In this document: positions 43,707 to 51,535 of the stretch, in pieces
Layout: each line of letters starts with the position of its first letter
How positions within the stretch are numbered: the stretch's first letter is position 1
Origin: WYZ-LMO11 sp964617245
GTDB taxonomy: Archaea; Thermoproteota; Methanomethylicia; Methanomethylicales; Methanomethylicaceae
Assembly: GCA_964617245.1 (NCBI GenBank)
Contig: CAZTWF010000106.1
Location: 1-64,000, forward strand
DNA: 64,000 bases
Direction: 5' to 3'
The notes under the pieces: generated by a model
Seen by the model: the letters and a program-made list of their open reading frames with translations, nothing else
Told to the model about the DNA's origin: nothing
The model's database searches: none
Position numbers and translations under genes: made by a program

Positions 43707-44665
43707 GTGGAGAACTTTTAATAAAAGATGAAGAGAAAACAAATCCAAATTTTGGATGGAAACCTAGAGAACGTCCTATAAAAGAATATATTGAAACAGG
43801 TGTAATAAATCTAGATAAACCTCCAGGTCCTACTAGTCATGAAGTAGTAGCTTGGGTTAAACGTATGCTCTCTATAGATAGAGCAGGTCATGGTGGCACT
43901 CTTGATCCTAAAGTAACTGGAGTTTTACCAATAACACTAGGAAGAGCAACACGACTTATTTCATTTATTATGAAATCAGGAAAAGAATATGTTACTATTG
44001 TAGAATTACATGAAGATATTAGTGAAGAAAGATTAAGAGAGGTTATTAGTGAATTTATTGGTCCAATTTATCAAATACCTCCTATAAGATCTTCTGTGAA
44101 AAGAGCTTTAAGAATTAGAACTATAAACTCAATAAAAATTTTAGAAAAAATTGGAAAATTTGTTTTAATGAGAGTAGATTGTGAAGCTGGTACTTATATA
44201 AGAAAACTCTGTCATGATATAGGTGAAGTTCTTGGTTGTGGGGCTCATATGAAGGAACTTCGTAGAGTAAGAGCTGGACCATTTAGAGAAGAAACCTCTA
44301 TTACTCTTTATACCCTTCTAGATGCTATAACATTATGGAAGGAATATAATAATGAAAGTCTAATAAGAAAAGTTATTATACCAATTGAAGAAGCTATTAT
44401 AGATTTTCCTAAGATATATGTAAGAGATTCTGCTATTGATGCTCTATGTCATGGTGCAAATTTAGCAGCACCTGGTGTATTACGTTTAAGTAAAGGAATA
44501 AAGCCAGGAGATATTGTTTGTGTTATGAGCTTAAAAGATGAACTTGTAGGAATTGGAAAAGCTTTAAAATCTAGTGAAGAAATTTTAGAATTAGAACATG
44601 GTATTATTGTAGATATGGAAAGAATAATAATGGAACCAGGTTTATATCCAAAAGGTTGGGAATAA
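43703..44665 (+). CDS. cbf5: H/ACA RNP pseudouridine synthase Cbf5
   Basis: Catalytic subunit of the H/ACA guide RNP (with Nop10 at 736 and L7Ae at 56119). The catalytic Asp lies in GHGGTLDPKVTGVLP; AGTYIRKLCHDIGEVLG is another family motif. A C-terminal PUA domain spans about residues 235-310. The 320-residue frame is uninterrupted, so the BHB intron known in crenarchaeal cbf5 genes is absent here. Start at TTG. Confidence 0.95.
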   Translation: MSGELLIKDEEKTNPNFGWKPRERPIKEYIETGVINLDKPPGPTSHEVVAWVKRMLSIDRAGHGGTLDPKVTGVLPITLGRATRLISFIMKSGKEYVTIVELHEDISEERLREVISEFIGPIYQIPPIRSSVKRALRIRTINSIKILEKIGKFVLMRVDCEAGTYIRKLCHDIGEVLGCGAHMKELRRVRAGPFREETSITLYTLLDAITLWKEYNNESLIRKVIIPIEEAIIDFPKIYVRDSAIDALCHGANLAAPGVLRLSKGIKPGDIVCVMSLKDELVGIGKALKSSEEILELEHGIIVDMERIIMEPGLYPKGWE

Positions 44666-45270
44666 TGAATACTATTCATTATTTTACAAAACAACCTACT
44701 AAACATAAATATAAAATTAGTTTCGAATTAGCAGGTACTACTATCAATTTATTAAGTAGTAATGGAGTATTCTCTAAAAAACATATTGATACTGGTACAA
44801 AAGTCTTAATTGAAAGCATAGTAGAAAAAATTTCAATTCATGAAAATGCAGAAATTTTAGATTTAGGATGTGGATATGGTATTATAGGAATTACAATTGC
44901 TAAATTAAATCCAAAAGCTAAAGTAACAATGGTTGATATAAATCCATTAGCCATAAAACTTACTAATGAAAATATTAAATTAAATCTAGTAGAAAATGCT
45001 ATAGTCATAAGAAGTCATTTATATTCTCAGCTTGAAAATAAAAAATTTGATTTTATTATCTCAAATCCTCCTCTAGCTGCTGGTTATAAAGTAATCTTTC
45101 CTTTAATAGAAGGAGCTAAAGATCATCTTAAAGAAAGAGGACGAATTATCATAGTTTTAAGAAAAGGAATAAATACTATTCCAAAAAAGATGAAAGATGT
45201 TTTTGGAAATGTAGAACTATTATATAAAAGAGCAGGATATAGAGTATTTCAATCAATTAAAACTTCATAA
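44665..45270 (+). CDS. RsmC-like class I methyltransferase
   Basis: SAM-dependent methyltransferase with an RsmC-type arrangement. It starts MNTIHYFTKQPT at an ATG overlapping the cbf5 stop. A segment like GVFSKKHIDTGTKVLIE precedes motif I (ILDLGCGYGIIGI). The catalytic motif is SNPPLAAGYK. NPPL or NPPF enzymes of this group act on exocyclic amines of guanine in rRNA or tRNA; the specific target is unknown. The length is 201 residues. Confidence 0.8.
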   Translation: MNTIHYFTKQPTKHKYKISFELAGTTINLLSSNGVFSKKHIDTGTKVLIESIVEKISIHENAEILDLGCGYGIIGITIAKLNPKAKVTMVDINPLAIKLTNENIKLNLVENAIVIRSHLYSQLENKKFDFIISNPPLAAGYKVIFPLIEGAKDHLKERGRIIIVLRKGINTIPKKMKDVFGNVELLYKRAGYRVFQSIKTS

Positions 45271-45405
45271 AAGTAAATATAAATAATATTATTCAAATCA
45301 TTTATAATTATTATAATTATTTATAGAAAAAAATAATAAATTCTGTAACTTAATCGATAATGAGAATTATCCCCAGCCGAGGTCTCCTAGTCTGGTAGGG
45401 AGCAG

Positions 45406-45417
45406 AAAATAGCTTAA
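45406..45417 (+). other. tRNA intron 1 (12 nt) at position 29/30 of tRNA-Ser(GGA)
   Basis: The RNA folds as bulge-helix-bulge: outer helix UAGG/CCUG (45396-45399 with 45419-45422), central helix GAGC/GCUU (45400-45403 with 45412-45415, one G-U), 5' bulge AGA (45404-45406) and 3' bulge AAG (45416-45418). Cutting each bulge after its second base removes exactly 12 bases and rebuilds the anticodon stem. The site, inside the anticodon stem, is non-canonical. Confidence 0.75.
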
Positions 45418-45425
45418 GCCTGGAG

Positions 45426-45437
45426 AGATTCCCTGTT
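45426..45437 (+). other. tRNA intron 2 (12 nt) at position 37/38 of tRNA-Ser(GGA)
   Basis: Canonical site after base 37. The central helix CUGG/CCUG (45420-45423 with 45432-45435) has one U-U mismatch. The 5' bulge is AGA (45424-45426), the 3' bulge UUA (45436-45438), and the outer helix is the mature anticodon stem. That stem is complete only after intron 1 is removed. Confidence 0.72.
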
Positions 45438-45516
45438 AGCCTGTGCCCATTATGGGCTCGGGGGTTCAAATCCCCCCCTCGGCGCCATTTATAGCAGAAA
45501 GCTTAATATTGCGCAA

Positions 45517-45533
45517 TTCTTAAATATTTTTAA
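45517..45533 (+). promoter_or_regulatory. TATA-like promoter before rps13
   Basis: The stretch TTCTTAAATATTTTTAA lies about 45 bases before the rps13 start codon and just downstream of tRNA-Ser(GGA). It is positioned to start a transcript for the rps13-rps4-rps11-rpoD block. Assigned from position and composition only. Confidence 0.4.
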
Positions 45534-45572
45534 TTTCTGGTTTTTAATCTTGCTATAGTGGGTAGATAGAAA

Positions 45573-46046
45573 TTGAGTACTTCATATAGACACGTAATAA
45601 GAATATTGGATACAGATTTAAAAGGAGATGAAAAGTTAGCTTACGCTCTAGCTAGACTTAGGGGTATTGGTATAAATACCTCATATGCAGTTTTAAAAAT
45701 TTGTAATATAGATCCAGAAATACGAGTAGGATATTTACAAGATAGTGATATAAAGAAAATTGAAGAAATTCTATCAAACTTACCATCATATTTACCTTCA
45801 TATATGCTAAATAGAAGAAAAGATTTACTAACAGGAAAAGACCTACATCTTCTTGGCTCAGATTTAGTACTTTCAATGAAAATGGACATAGATTTAATGA
45901 AAAAGATAAAATGTTGGAAAGGAATTCGTCATGCACTTGGCTTAAAAGTACGTGGACAATGCACTAGAACTACTGGTAGATTTGGAACAACTGTTGGAGT
46001 TGTAAGAAAATCTGTACAACAACAAAAGAAAGAAAAAGAAAAATAA
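45573..46046 (+). CDS. rps13: Ribosomal protein S13 (uS13)
   Basis: Small-subunit head protein. It starts at TTG with STSYRHVIRILDTDLKG. Conserved LARLRGIGINTSYAVL helix-turn motif and the C-terminal GIRHALGLKVRGQCTRTTGR. The length is 157 residues. It heads the alpha-type block after the tRNA. Confidence 0.95.
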   Translation: MSTSYRHVIRILDTDLKGDEKLAYALARLRGIGINTSYAVLKICNIDPEIRVGYLQDSDIKKIEEILSNLPSYLPSYMLNRRKDLLTGKDLHLLGSDLVLSMKMDIDLMKKIKCWKGIRHALGLKVRGQCTRTTGRFGTTVGVVRKSVQQQKKEKEK

Positions 46047-46055
46047 GGTGATAAA

Positions 46056-46544
46056 ATGGGAGATCCAAAGAAATGTAGAAGAAAATGGGAAGGTCCTCGT
46101 CATCCATGGAGAAAAGATGTATTAGAAAAAGAACTTATTTTATTAGGAAAATATGGATTAAGAAATAAGCGAGAATTATGGATTGCTAATTCAATACTCA
46201 GAGATATAAGAAGAAGAGCAATTGCAATATTAGGATTAGAAAAAAGTGAAAGAGAAAAAGAAGAAGAAATTTTGATAAATAGACTCTATAATATGGGAAT
46301 AGTTGAAGAAAATGCTACACTTGATGATGTACTAGGTCTTACTATTGAAGATATATTAAAGAGACGATTACAATCAATTCTTGTTTCTCTAAATATTGCA
46401 AAAACACCATATCAAGCAAGACAACTTATTGTTCATGGTCATGTGTATATAGGTAGTAGACGTGTAACTATTCCAGGATATTTAGTAAGTAGGAAGGAAG
46501 AATCTATGATAAAATGTTTATTACCAATTGAAAAGGTGACATAA
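46056..46544 (+). CDS. rps4: Ribosomal protein S4 (uS4)
   Basis: Primary 16S rRNA-binding protein. KKCRRKWEGPRHPWRKDVLEKE start and the S4 RNA-binding domain (RRLQSILVSLNIAKTPYQARQLIVHGHV). The length of 162 residues is the short archaeal form. Confidence 0.95.
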   Translation: MGDPKKCRRKWEGPRHPWRKDVLEKELILLGKYGLRNKRELWIANSILRDIRRRAIAILGLEKSEREKEEEILINRLYNMGIVEENATLDDVLGLTIEDILKRRLQSILVSLNIAKTPYQARQLIVHGHVYIGSRRVTIPGYLVSRKEESMIKCLLPIEKVT

Positions 46545-46545
46545 T

Positions 46546-46944
46546 ATGTCTTATTCTAAAAATTTGAGATGGGGCGTAGCTCATATTTATAGCTCATTTA
46601 ATAATACTATTGTACATATAACAGATATAACAGGTGCTGAGACTATTTCTATTCAATCTGGAGGTAGAATTGTTAAAGCAGATAGAGATAAACCTTCTCC
46701 ATATGCTGCTATGATGGCTGCAACTAGAGCAGCTCAGGAAGCTATGGAAAAAGGTATAAATGCAGTTCATATAAGAGTTAGAGCTCCAGGTGGTCATAAA
46801 AGTAAAACACCAGGTCCTGGAGCTCAAGCTGCTATAAGAGCTCTTGCCAGAACAGGTCTTATTATTGGTAGAATTGAAGATGTTACTCCTACACCTCATG
46901 ATACAACAAGAAGACCTGGAGGAAGAAGAGGCAGAAGAGTATAG
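46546..46944 (+). CDS. rps11: Ribosomal protein S11 (uS11)
   Basis: Platform protein near the mRNA exit. RWGVAHIYSSFNNTIVHITD, YAAMMAATRAAQEA and the C-terminal DVTPTPHDTTRRPGGRRGRRV are all family signatures. The length is 132 residues. Confidence 0.96.
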   Translation: MSYSKNLRWGVAHIYSSFNNTIVHITDITGAETISIQSGGRIVKADRDKPSPYAAMMAATRAAQEAMEKGINAVHIRVRAPGGHKSKTPGPGAQAAIRALARTGLIIGRIEDVTPTPHDTTRRPGGRRGRRV

Positions 46945-46955
46945 TGGGGATTATC

Positions 46956-47780
46956 ATGGAATTAGAATTTTCTAGTGACACTCAGCTACATCTAATATTT
47001 AAAGGAGCAGATCTTGCATTTGTTAATGCTATTAGACGTATAATAATGGCAGATTTATTAATTCCTGCTATCGATAGGATCTACATTTTTGAAAATACGA
47101 GTATATTACATGATGAAATATTAGCACATAGACTGAGTATGATTCCATTAAAAGGAGGAGAAGACTTAGTACCTCCTGATAAATGTAATTGTGGAGGAAA
47201 AGGTTGTTCACAATGTGAAGTTATTCTTTCACTTGAAGTAGAAGCAAATGAGAATTTTACAACAGTATATTCTGGTAAATTAAAATCAGAAGGTTATGTA
47301 TATCCAGTAAGTGATAATATCCCTATTGTTAAACTAAATGCAGGACAAAAAATTTCATTAGAGGCACATGCACGTTTAGGCAAAGGGAGAGATCATGCAA
47401 AATGGCAACCAGTCTCAGTTTGTGTTATTAAGTATCAACCTGTTATATTAATTAATGAAAAATGTGATCTTTGTGGTATATGTGTAGAACGTTGTCCTGA
47501 GAAAATACTTGAAGTAAAAGATAATAAACTCATTATAACATCTATTTGGAAATGTTCTTTATGTAAGATATGTGAAGAAGTATGTCCCAACTCAGCTATA
47601 AATGTAAGCTATAATGATAATATATTACGACTCACAATAGAGAGTATTGGATCAAGATCAAATGAAGAACTCTTACTAATGGCATGTGAATACTTAATTA
47701 ATAAGTGTAAGGAACTGAAAGAATCAATCAACTCTACTATAGAGGTTATGAATTATGGTAAAGAGAACATTACCAACTAA
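46956..47780 (+). CDS. rpoD: RNA polymerase subunit D (RPB3-like) with two 4Fe-4S clusters
   Basis: Partner of RpoL in the alpha-like assembly platform. The dimerisation motif is GADLAFVNAIRRIIMADL, followed by EILAHRLSMIPL. The insert holds CDLCGICVERCPEKI and CSLCKICEEVCPNSA, two complete CxxCxxCxxxCP ferredoxin-type motifs; an earlier Cys-rich CNCGGKGCSQCE lies near residue 75. Start chosen at the ATG behind GGGGA. The length is 274 residues. It overlaps L18e by 26 bases. Confidence 0.95.
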   Translation: MELEFSSDTQLHLIFKGADLAFVNAIRRIIMADLLIPAIDRIYIFENTSILHDEILAHRLSMIPLKGGEDLVPPDKCNCGGKGCSQCEVILSLEVEANENFTTVYSGKLKSEGYVYPVSDNIPIVKLNAGQKISLEAHARLGKGRDHAKWQPVSVCVIKYQPVILINEKCDLCGICVERCPEKILEVKDNKLIITSIWKCSLCKICEEVCPNSAINVSYNDNILRLTIESIGSRSNEELLLMACEYLINKCKELKESINSTIEVMNYGKENITN

Positions 47781-48120
47781 TCCTAGAATAAGAAGATTGA
47801 TAAGACTATTAAGAAAAACATCAAGTAAGTATGATACGAAAATATGGAAGGCAATTGCTGAAGCTTTATGTATTCCTAGTAGAAAAAGAATTATTATAAA
47901 TTTAAGTAAAATAAATAGACTAGCAAAAGAAGGAGAATGTATAGTAATAGCAGGTAAGGTTCTAGGTTTTGGTAATCTTTCTAAAAAAGTTGATATTGCT
48001 GCATTATCATTTAGCAAAACTGCAAAATCTAAGATAACTCAATCTGGTGGTAGAGCTTTATATCTAGAAGAGTTAATTTCTATAAATCCTAAGGGAAAAA
48101 ATGTAAGAATTTTGAGGTGA
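47755..48120 (+). CDS. rpl18e: Ribosomal protein L18e (eL18)
   Basis: Large-subunit protein, archaeal/eukaryotic homologue of L15-type fold. TNPRIRRLIRLLRKTSSKYD and CIVIAGKVLGFGNLSKKVDIAAL are conserved. The length is 121 residues. Confidence 0.94.
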   Translation: MVKRTLPTNPRIRRLIRLLRKTSSKYDTKIWKAIAEALCIPSRKRIIINLSKINRLAKEGECIVIAGKVLGFGNLSKKVDIAALSFSKTAKSKITQSGGRALYLEELISINPKGKNVRILR

Positions 48121-48126
48121 TAATAA

Positions 48127-48564
48127 TTGTCAGAAATAATTTATATTGATGGTACAGATTTAAGATTAGGAAGAATGGCAAGTAAAATTGCCAAGCTTTT
48201 AATTAATGGAAATAAGGTTGTTGTGGTAAATGCTGAAAAGGTTGTTATATCTGGAAGGAGACAATCTATTATTAATGATTATAAAAGATGGTTGAGTATA
48301 AGAACTCTTAAGAATCCAGAAAAAGTTGGTCCAAAAAGACATAGATCTCCAGATAAAATTGTATACTATACTATAAGAGGAATGCTTCCAAAAAAACCAT
48401 TAGGATTAAAGGCTTTAAAGAGATTGAAAGTATACATAGGCGTTCCTGATGAGCTAAAATCCATGAATTTTACTCAAATTGATGATGCTCATGTAAAATA
48501 TCTTCGTGGTCCTTATGTTAGATTGGAAGAAATATCAAGAAGCTTAGGATGGGATGTTAAATGA
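48127..48564 (+). CDS. rpl13: Ribosomal protein L13 (uL13)
   Basis: Early-assembly large-subunit protein. It starts at TTG: IIYIDGTDLRLGRMASKIAK. KRHRSPDKIVYYTIRGMLPKK follows. The length is 145 residues, overlapping S9 by 4 bases. Confidence 0.95.
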   Translation: MSEIIYIDGTDLRLGRMASKIAKLLINGNKVVVVNAEKVVISGRRQSIINDYKRWLSIRTLKNPEKVGPKRHRSPDKIVYYTIRGMLPKKPLGLKALKRLKVYIGVPDELKSMNFTQIDDAHVKYLRGPYVRLEEISRSLGWDVK

Positions 48565-48965
48565 GTGAAAAAATAGTTATGGTAAGTGGAAAAAGAAAGA
48601 CAGCAATAGCTAGAGGTATTGGTTATCCAGGAAGTGGAAGAATTTTAATAAATGGAGTACCTTTAGAAATATATGAGCCAAGAATAGCAAGGATGAAAAT
48701 TATGGAACCCTTATTGGTTGTAGGAAATGATTTAACTTCAAAATTAGATATTGAAGTAAATGTAAAAGGCGGAGGATTCATGGGACAAGCAGAAGCTGTA
48801 AGACAAGTGATTGCAAAAATACTTAGTGAATTTGGTGGAGAGGCTATTAAGAAAAAGCTTATAGAATATGATCGAAGAATGCTTATAAGTGATCCAAGAA
48901 GAACTGAACCAAAAAAATTTGGTGGATATAGTGCAAGAAGAAAGAAACAAAAGTCTTATAGGTGA
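48561..48965 (+). CDS. rps9: Ribosomal protein S9 (uS9)
   Basis: Small-subunit protein whose tail touches P-site tRNA. VSGKRKTAIARGIGYPGSGRI, GGGFMGQAEAVRQVIAKI and the tail ending YSARRKKQKSYR are conserved. The length is 134 residues. Confidence 0.96.
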   Translation: MSEKIVMVSGKRKTAIARGIGYPGSGRILINGVPLEIYEPRIARMKIMEPLLVVGNDLTSKLDIEVNVKGGGFMGQAEAVRQVIAKILSEFGGEAIKKKLIEYDRRMLISDPRRTEPKKFGGYSARRKKQKSYR

Positions 48966-48970
48966 AATAT

Positions 48971-49204
48971 ATGATTATTCCAGTAAGATGTTTTTCATGT
49001 GGAAAATTAATTGGAGATAAATGGGAGGAATATAAGAAGGCAGTTAGTAGTGGTAAAGATCCAGCAAAGGTTCTTGATGCATTAGGAATTACAAGATATT
49101 GTTGTAGAAGAATGTTTCTTTCACATTTGGAATTAATAGATGAAATATTGGAATATCATGCTTATAGACAAGGAAAGATAAAAGATAAAATAAAAAATAA
49201 ATAA
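48971..49204 (+). CDS. rpoN: RNA polymerase subunit N (RPB10-like)
   Basis: Zinc-binding assembly subunit. MIIPVRCFSCGKLIGDKW holds the CxxC pair and GITRYCCRRMFLSH the CC pair. Start taken at the ATG behind GGTGA. The length is 77 residues. rpoK, often next to it, is not present here. Confidence 0.95.
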   Translation: MIIPVRCFSCGKLIGDKWEEYKKAVSSGKDPAKVLDALGITRYCCRRMFLSHLELIDEILEYHAYRQGKIKDKIKNK

Positions 49205-49237
49205 AGCTATAGGAAGTTTTCATCATGGTGTTGTAAA

Positions 49238-49891
49238 ATGACAAGTATGGAATCTGTTGAACTTCTAGTTCCTATTGAAATTTATCTAGCAGCTGGTGTA
49301 CATATAGGAACTCATGTTAAAACTAATGATATGCGTCCATTTATATTTAGAACAAGACCAGATGGTCTACACATATTAGATGTTAGAAAAATTGATGAGA
49401 GAATAAGAATAGCCTCAAAATTTATATCAAAATTTAAAGGTGAAAAAGTTTTAGCTGTTTCAGCAAGACAATATGGATTTAAACCTGTAGAAAAATTTGC
49501 ATCAATAATAGGTGGAAAAGCAATTACAGGTAGATTCATACCTGGAACATTTACAAATCCCAAGCTCTCAACCTATATTGAACCACATGTACTAATTGTT
49601 ACAGATCCACGTGCAGATTGGCAAGCAATATTAGAAGCATCAAAAGTAGGCATACCAGTTATTGCTCTTTGTGATACAGATAATAGATGTCAATTAGTTG
49701 ATCTTATAATTCCAGTAAACAATAAGGGAAGAAAATCATTAGCTCTTGTATATTGGCTTTTAGCAAGACAAGTATTAAGAGAACGAGGAGAAATTACACC
49801 TACTGCAGAATTACCTGTAACTATGGAGGATTTTGAATCCAAAGTACTTGTAAGTGAAGAAGAATATGGAGGATATGAAGTTGAAGAATAG
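49238..49891 (+). CDS. rps2: Ribosomal protein S2 (uS2)
   Basis: Small-subunit protein joining head and body. AAGVHIGTHVKTNDMRPFIF, GRFIPGTFTNPKLSTYIEP and PVIALCDTDNRCQLVDLIIPVNN-type segments are typical. The length is 217 residues. The 3' end overlaps the Memo gene, linking ribosomal and isoprenoid blocks as in many archaea. Confidence 0.95.
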   Translation: MTSMESVELLVPIEIYLAAGVHIGTHVKTNDMRPFIFRTRPDGLHILDVRKIDERIRIASKFISKFKGEKVLAVSARQYGFKPVEKFASIIGGKAITGRFIPGTFTNPKLSTYIEPHVLIVTDPRADWQAILEASKVGIPVIALCDTDNRCQLVDLIIPVNNKGRKSLALVYWLLARQVLRERGEITPTAELPVTMEDFESKVLVSEEEYGGYEVEE

Positions 49892-50726
49892 AAATCCATG
49901 TGTTGCAGGAGTTTTTTATAATGGAGAAAAAGAACTTTTAAAAAAACAAATATCTTGGTGTTTTTTACATAAAGTTGGTCCTAGAATCTTACCTAGTGGT
50001 ATAGTAAAAAATGAAAGAGAAGTTATTTCTTTAATTTCACCACATGCAGGATATATATATTCTGGACCAGTAGCAGCTCATGGATATTATTATATATCAA
50101 GAGAACCAATACCAGAAGTAGTTGTAATTATTGGTCCAAATCATACAGGTATTGGTGCAGGTATAGCTATCTGGTGTGAAGGCGAATGGATTACTCCTTT
50201 AGGAAAAGTTGAAGTAGATTCAGAACTTGCTAATATGTTGATAAGAGAGGGAGTAGCAGAAAAAGATGAAACTGCACATATATATGAACATTCAATAGAA
50301 GTTCAAATACCATTTCTTCAATTTATATATCAAAATAAATTTAAGATATTGCCTATATGTATGCTTCTTCAAGATTATGAAACTTCTTATGAATTGGGAA
50401 AAACTTTAGCAAAATTATTAATTAATAGATCAGCTTTAATGATTGCAAGTACTGATTTTTCACATTATGTATCTTATAATGAAGCCTATAAAAAAGACTC
50501 TTTAGCAATAGAATATATAACAAAAATGGATGCAAAATCACTTGAAAAAATTATTATAAAAGAAAATATAAGTATGTGTGGTCCAGGACCAGTAATGACC
50601 ATATTAGAAGCATCAAAAAATCTTGGAGCAAGAGAATGTAAACGTTTATGTTATGCTACATCTGGAGATACTTCAGGTCCAAGAGATGAAGTTGTAGGAT
50701 ATGGCTCTTTAGTTATAATTAAGTGA
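49875..50726 (+). CDS. Memo-family (AmmeMemoRadiSam B) protein
   Basis: Member of the MEMO1/DODA-like fold family. NRNPCVAGVFYNG start, SPHAGYIYSGPVAAHGYY, IIGPNHTG and STDFSHYV carry the conserved His residues equivalent to a metal site. Start is uncertain: ATG 49875 or TTG 49881, both following a GGAGGA site; an upstream GTG is also in frame. About 283 residues. The biochemical role is unsettled; the place between rps2 and mevalonate-pathway genes is conserved in archaea. Confidence 0.87.
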   Translation: MKLKNRNPCVAGVFYNGEKELLKKQISWCFLHKVGPRILPSGIVKNEREVISLISPHAGYIYSGPVAAHGYYYISREPIPEVVVIIGPNHTGIGAGIAIWCEGEWITPLGKVEVDSELANMLIREGVAEKDETAHIYEHSIEVQIPFLQFIYQNKFKILPICMLLQDYETSYELGKTLAKLLINRSALMIASTDFSHYVSYNEAYKKDSLAIEYITKMDAKSLEKIIIKENISMCGPGPVMTILEASKNLGARECKRLCYATSGDTSGPRDEVVGYGSLVIIK

Positions 50727-50731
50727 TATTA

Positions 50732-51535
50732 ATGAATAAAATTAAATTAAGAATACCCTTCTCCTTACCTATTCTTGGAGAATCCTTTGTAGATATAAAT
50801 AATCCAGTAGTACTTTCAACAATAAATTTTTTTACTGATGTGGAAGTCCTTTTTAAAAAATCATCTGAAATTCAATTACCTCTTTCTGACTCATCAATTA
50901 AAAGACTAATAATAAATTATTTAAAAAAGAAAGAGATATTTTTGGAAATTAATGTTAATCCAACTAGTGATTTTTTTGTTTTAACTTCTTTATTTTATTT
51001 AATAGGAATAGAAGAAATTGAAAATGATATTTCTTTTTTTATTAATAAATTAAAAAATTCTGCCTTAATTACTCTTTTTAGAGTACTTACATCACTATCT
51101 GGTGGATTTACAATATGTAGAAAAAATGAAGGAATTATTTCTATTGATGGAAATATTGATGCTTCTCTTCTTATCAATTTAAAGAATAAGAAGAAATCTC
51201 CTCTTAGATTAATAAAAAAATTTGAAAATAATTTTCCAGAACTTTATAATCCTTTAATACATACTATAGGACATATTGCTATAGAAGGTGGAAAAGCTAT
51301 TAGAGATGGAATGACAAAAAGACTTGGTGATTTAATGAATATAGAATCTATTTTATTATGTATATTTAATTTAATAAAACCAAAATCATTACCATTAATT
51401 AAAAATTCCTATGGTGTAAAAATAATTGCATCAGGTGATATAACTGGGAGTATAATATTAATACCGAAAAGATTATCATATAAGGATTATCAAAGTTTTG
51501 ATTTTATTGATATAGGAGTGAGAGAAATTGAATAG
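50732..51535 (+). CDS. Degenerate GHMP-kinase-like protein at the mevalonate kinase position
   Basis: Occupies the slot of mevalonate kinase between Memo and isopentenyl phosphate kinase. The N-terminus (IPFSLPILGESFVDINNPVV) aligns with the first GHMP motif. The Gly/Ser-rich ATP loop expected near residue 80 reads NPTSDFFVLTSL, the catalytic Asp region before SGGF reads FRVLTSLSGGF with no Asp, and the third motif reads IIASGDITGSIIL. It is 267 residues, somewhat shorter than mevalonate kinases (about 300-330). The frame is intact with usual codon use, so it is expressed, but activity as a kinase is doubtful. A distant link to mevalonate diphosphate decarboxylase-like proteins is an alternative. 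Confidence 0.65.
   Translation: MNKIKLRIPFSLPILGESFVDINNPVVLSTINFFTDVEVLFKKSSEIQLPLSDSSIKRLIINYLKKKEIFLEINVNPTSDFFVLTSLFYLIGIEEIENDISFFINKLKNSALITLFRVLTSLSGGFTICRKNEGIISIDGNIDASLLINLKNKKKSPLRLIKKFENNFPELYNPLIHTIGHIAIEGGKAIRDGMTKRLGDLMNIESILLCIFNLIKPKSLPLIKNSYGVKIIASGDITGSIILIPKRLSYKDYQSFDFIDIGVREIE

Larger units (their letters stand above)
45376..45487 (+). tRNA. tRNA-Ser (anticodon GGA) with two 12-nt introns
   Basis: Acceptor GCCGAGG pairs with CCTCGGC, discriminator G, encoded CCA at 45485-45487. D arm TCCT/GGGA has a normal AGTCTGGTA loop. T arm is GGGGG-TTCAAAT-CCCCC. A long variable hairpin GCCCA-TTA-TGGGC marks type II. The uninterrupted sequence cannot form an anticodon stem. Removing 45406-45417 and 45426-45437 gives stem CAGGC/GCCTG, all Watson-Crick, and loop CT-GGA-GA, leaving an 85-nt tRNA-Ser. 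The D arm differs from that of tRNA-Ser(CGA), a point of mild doubt. It lies between the RsmC-like gene and rps13. Confidence 0.8.

Noticed and set aside
43703..44665. BHB intron in cbf5, as known in crenarchaea
   Set aside because: The cbf5 frame is continuous through all family motifs at normal length; no insert is visible.
45270..45375. Extra RNA gene upstream of tRNA-Ser(GGA)
   Set aside because: The stretch is almost pure A/T without stable stems; it looks like promoter and spacer sequence only.
45376..45487. tRNA-Asn(GTT) or tRNA-Lys(CTT) readings from the CTGTTA and GCTTAA segments
   Set aside because: Neither yields a paired 5-bp anticodon stem with T33, and the long variable hairpin and G discriminator fit serine. 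The GGA reading gives a perfect stem and loop.
50732..51535. Confident label as mevalonate kinase from gene order
   Set aside because: Position supports it, but the catalytic Asp and glycine loops are not recognisable, so only a GHMP-like relationship is claimed.
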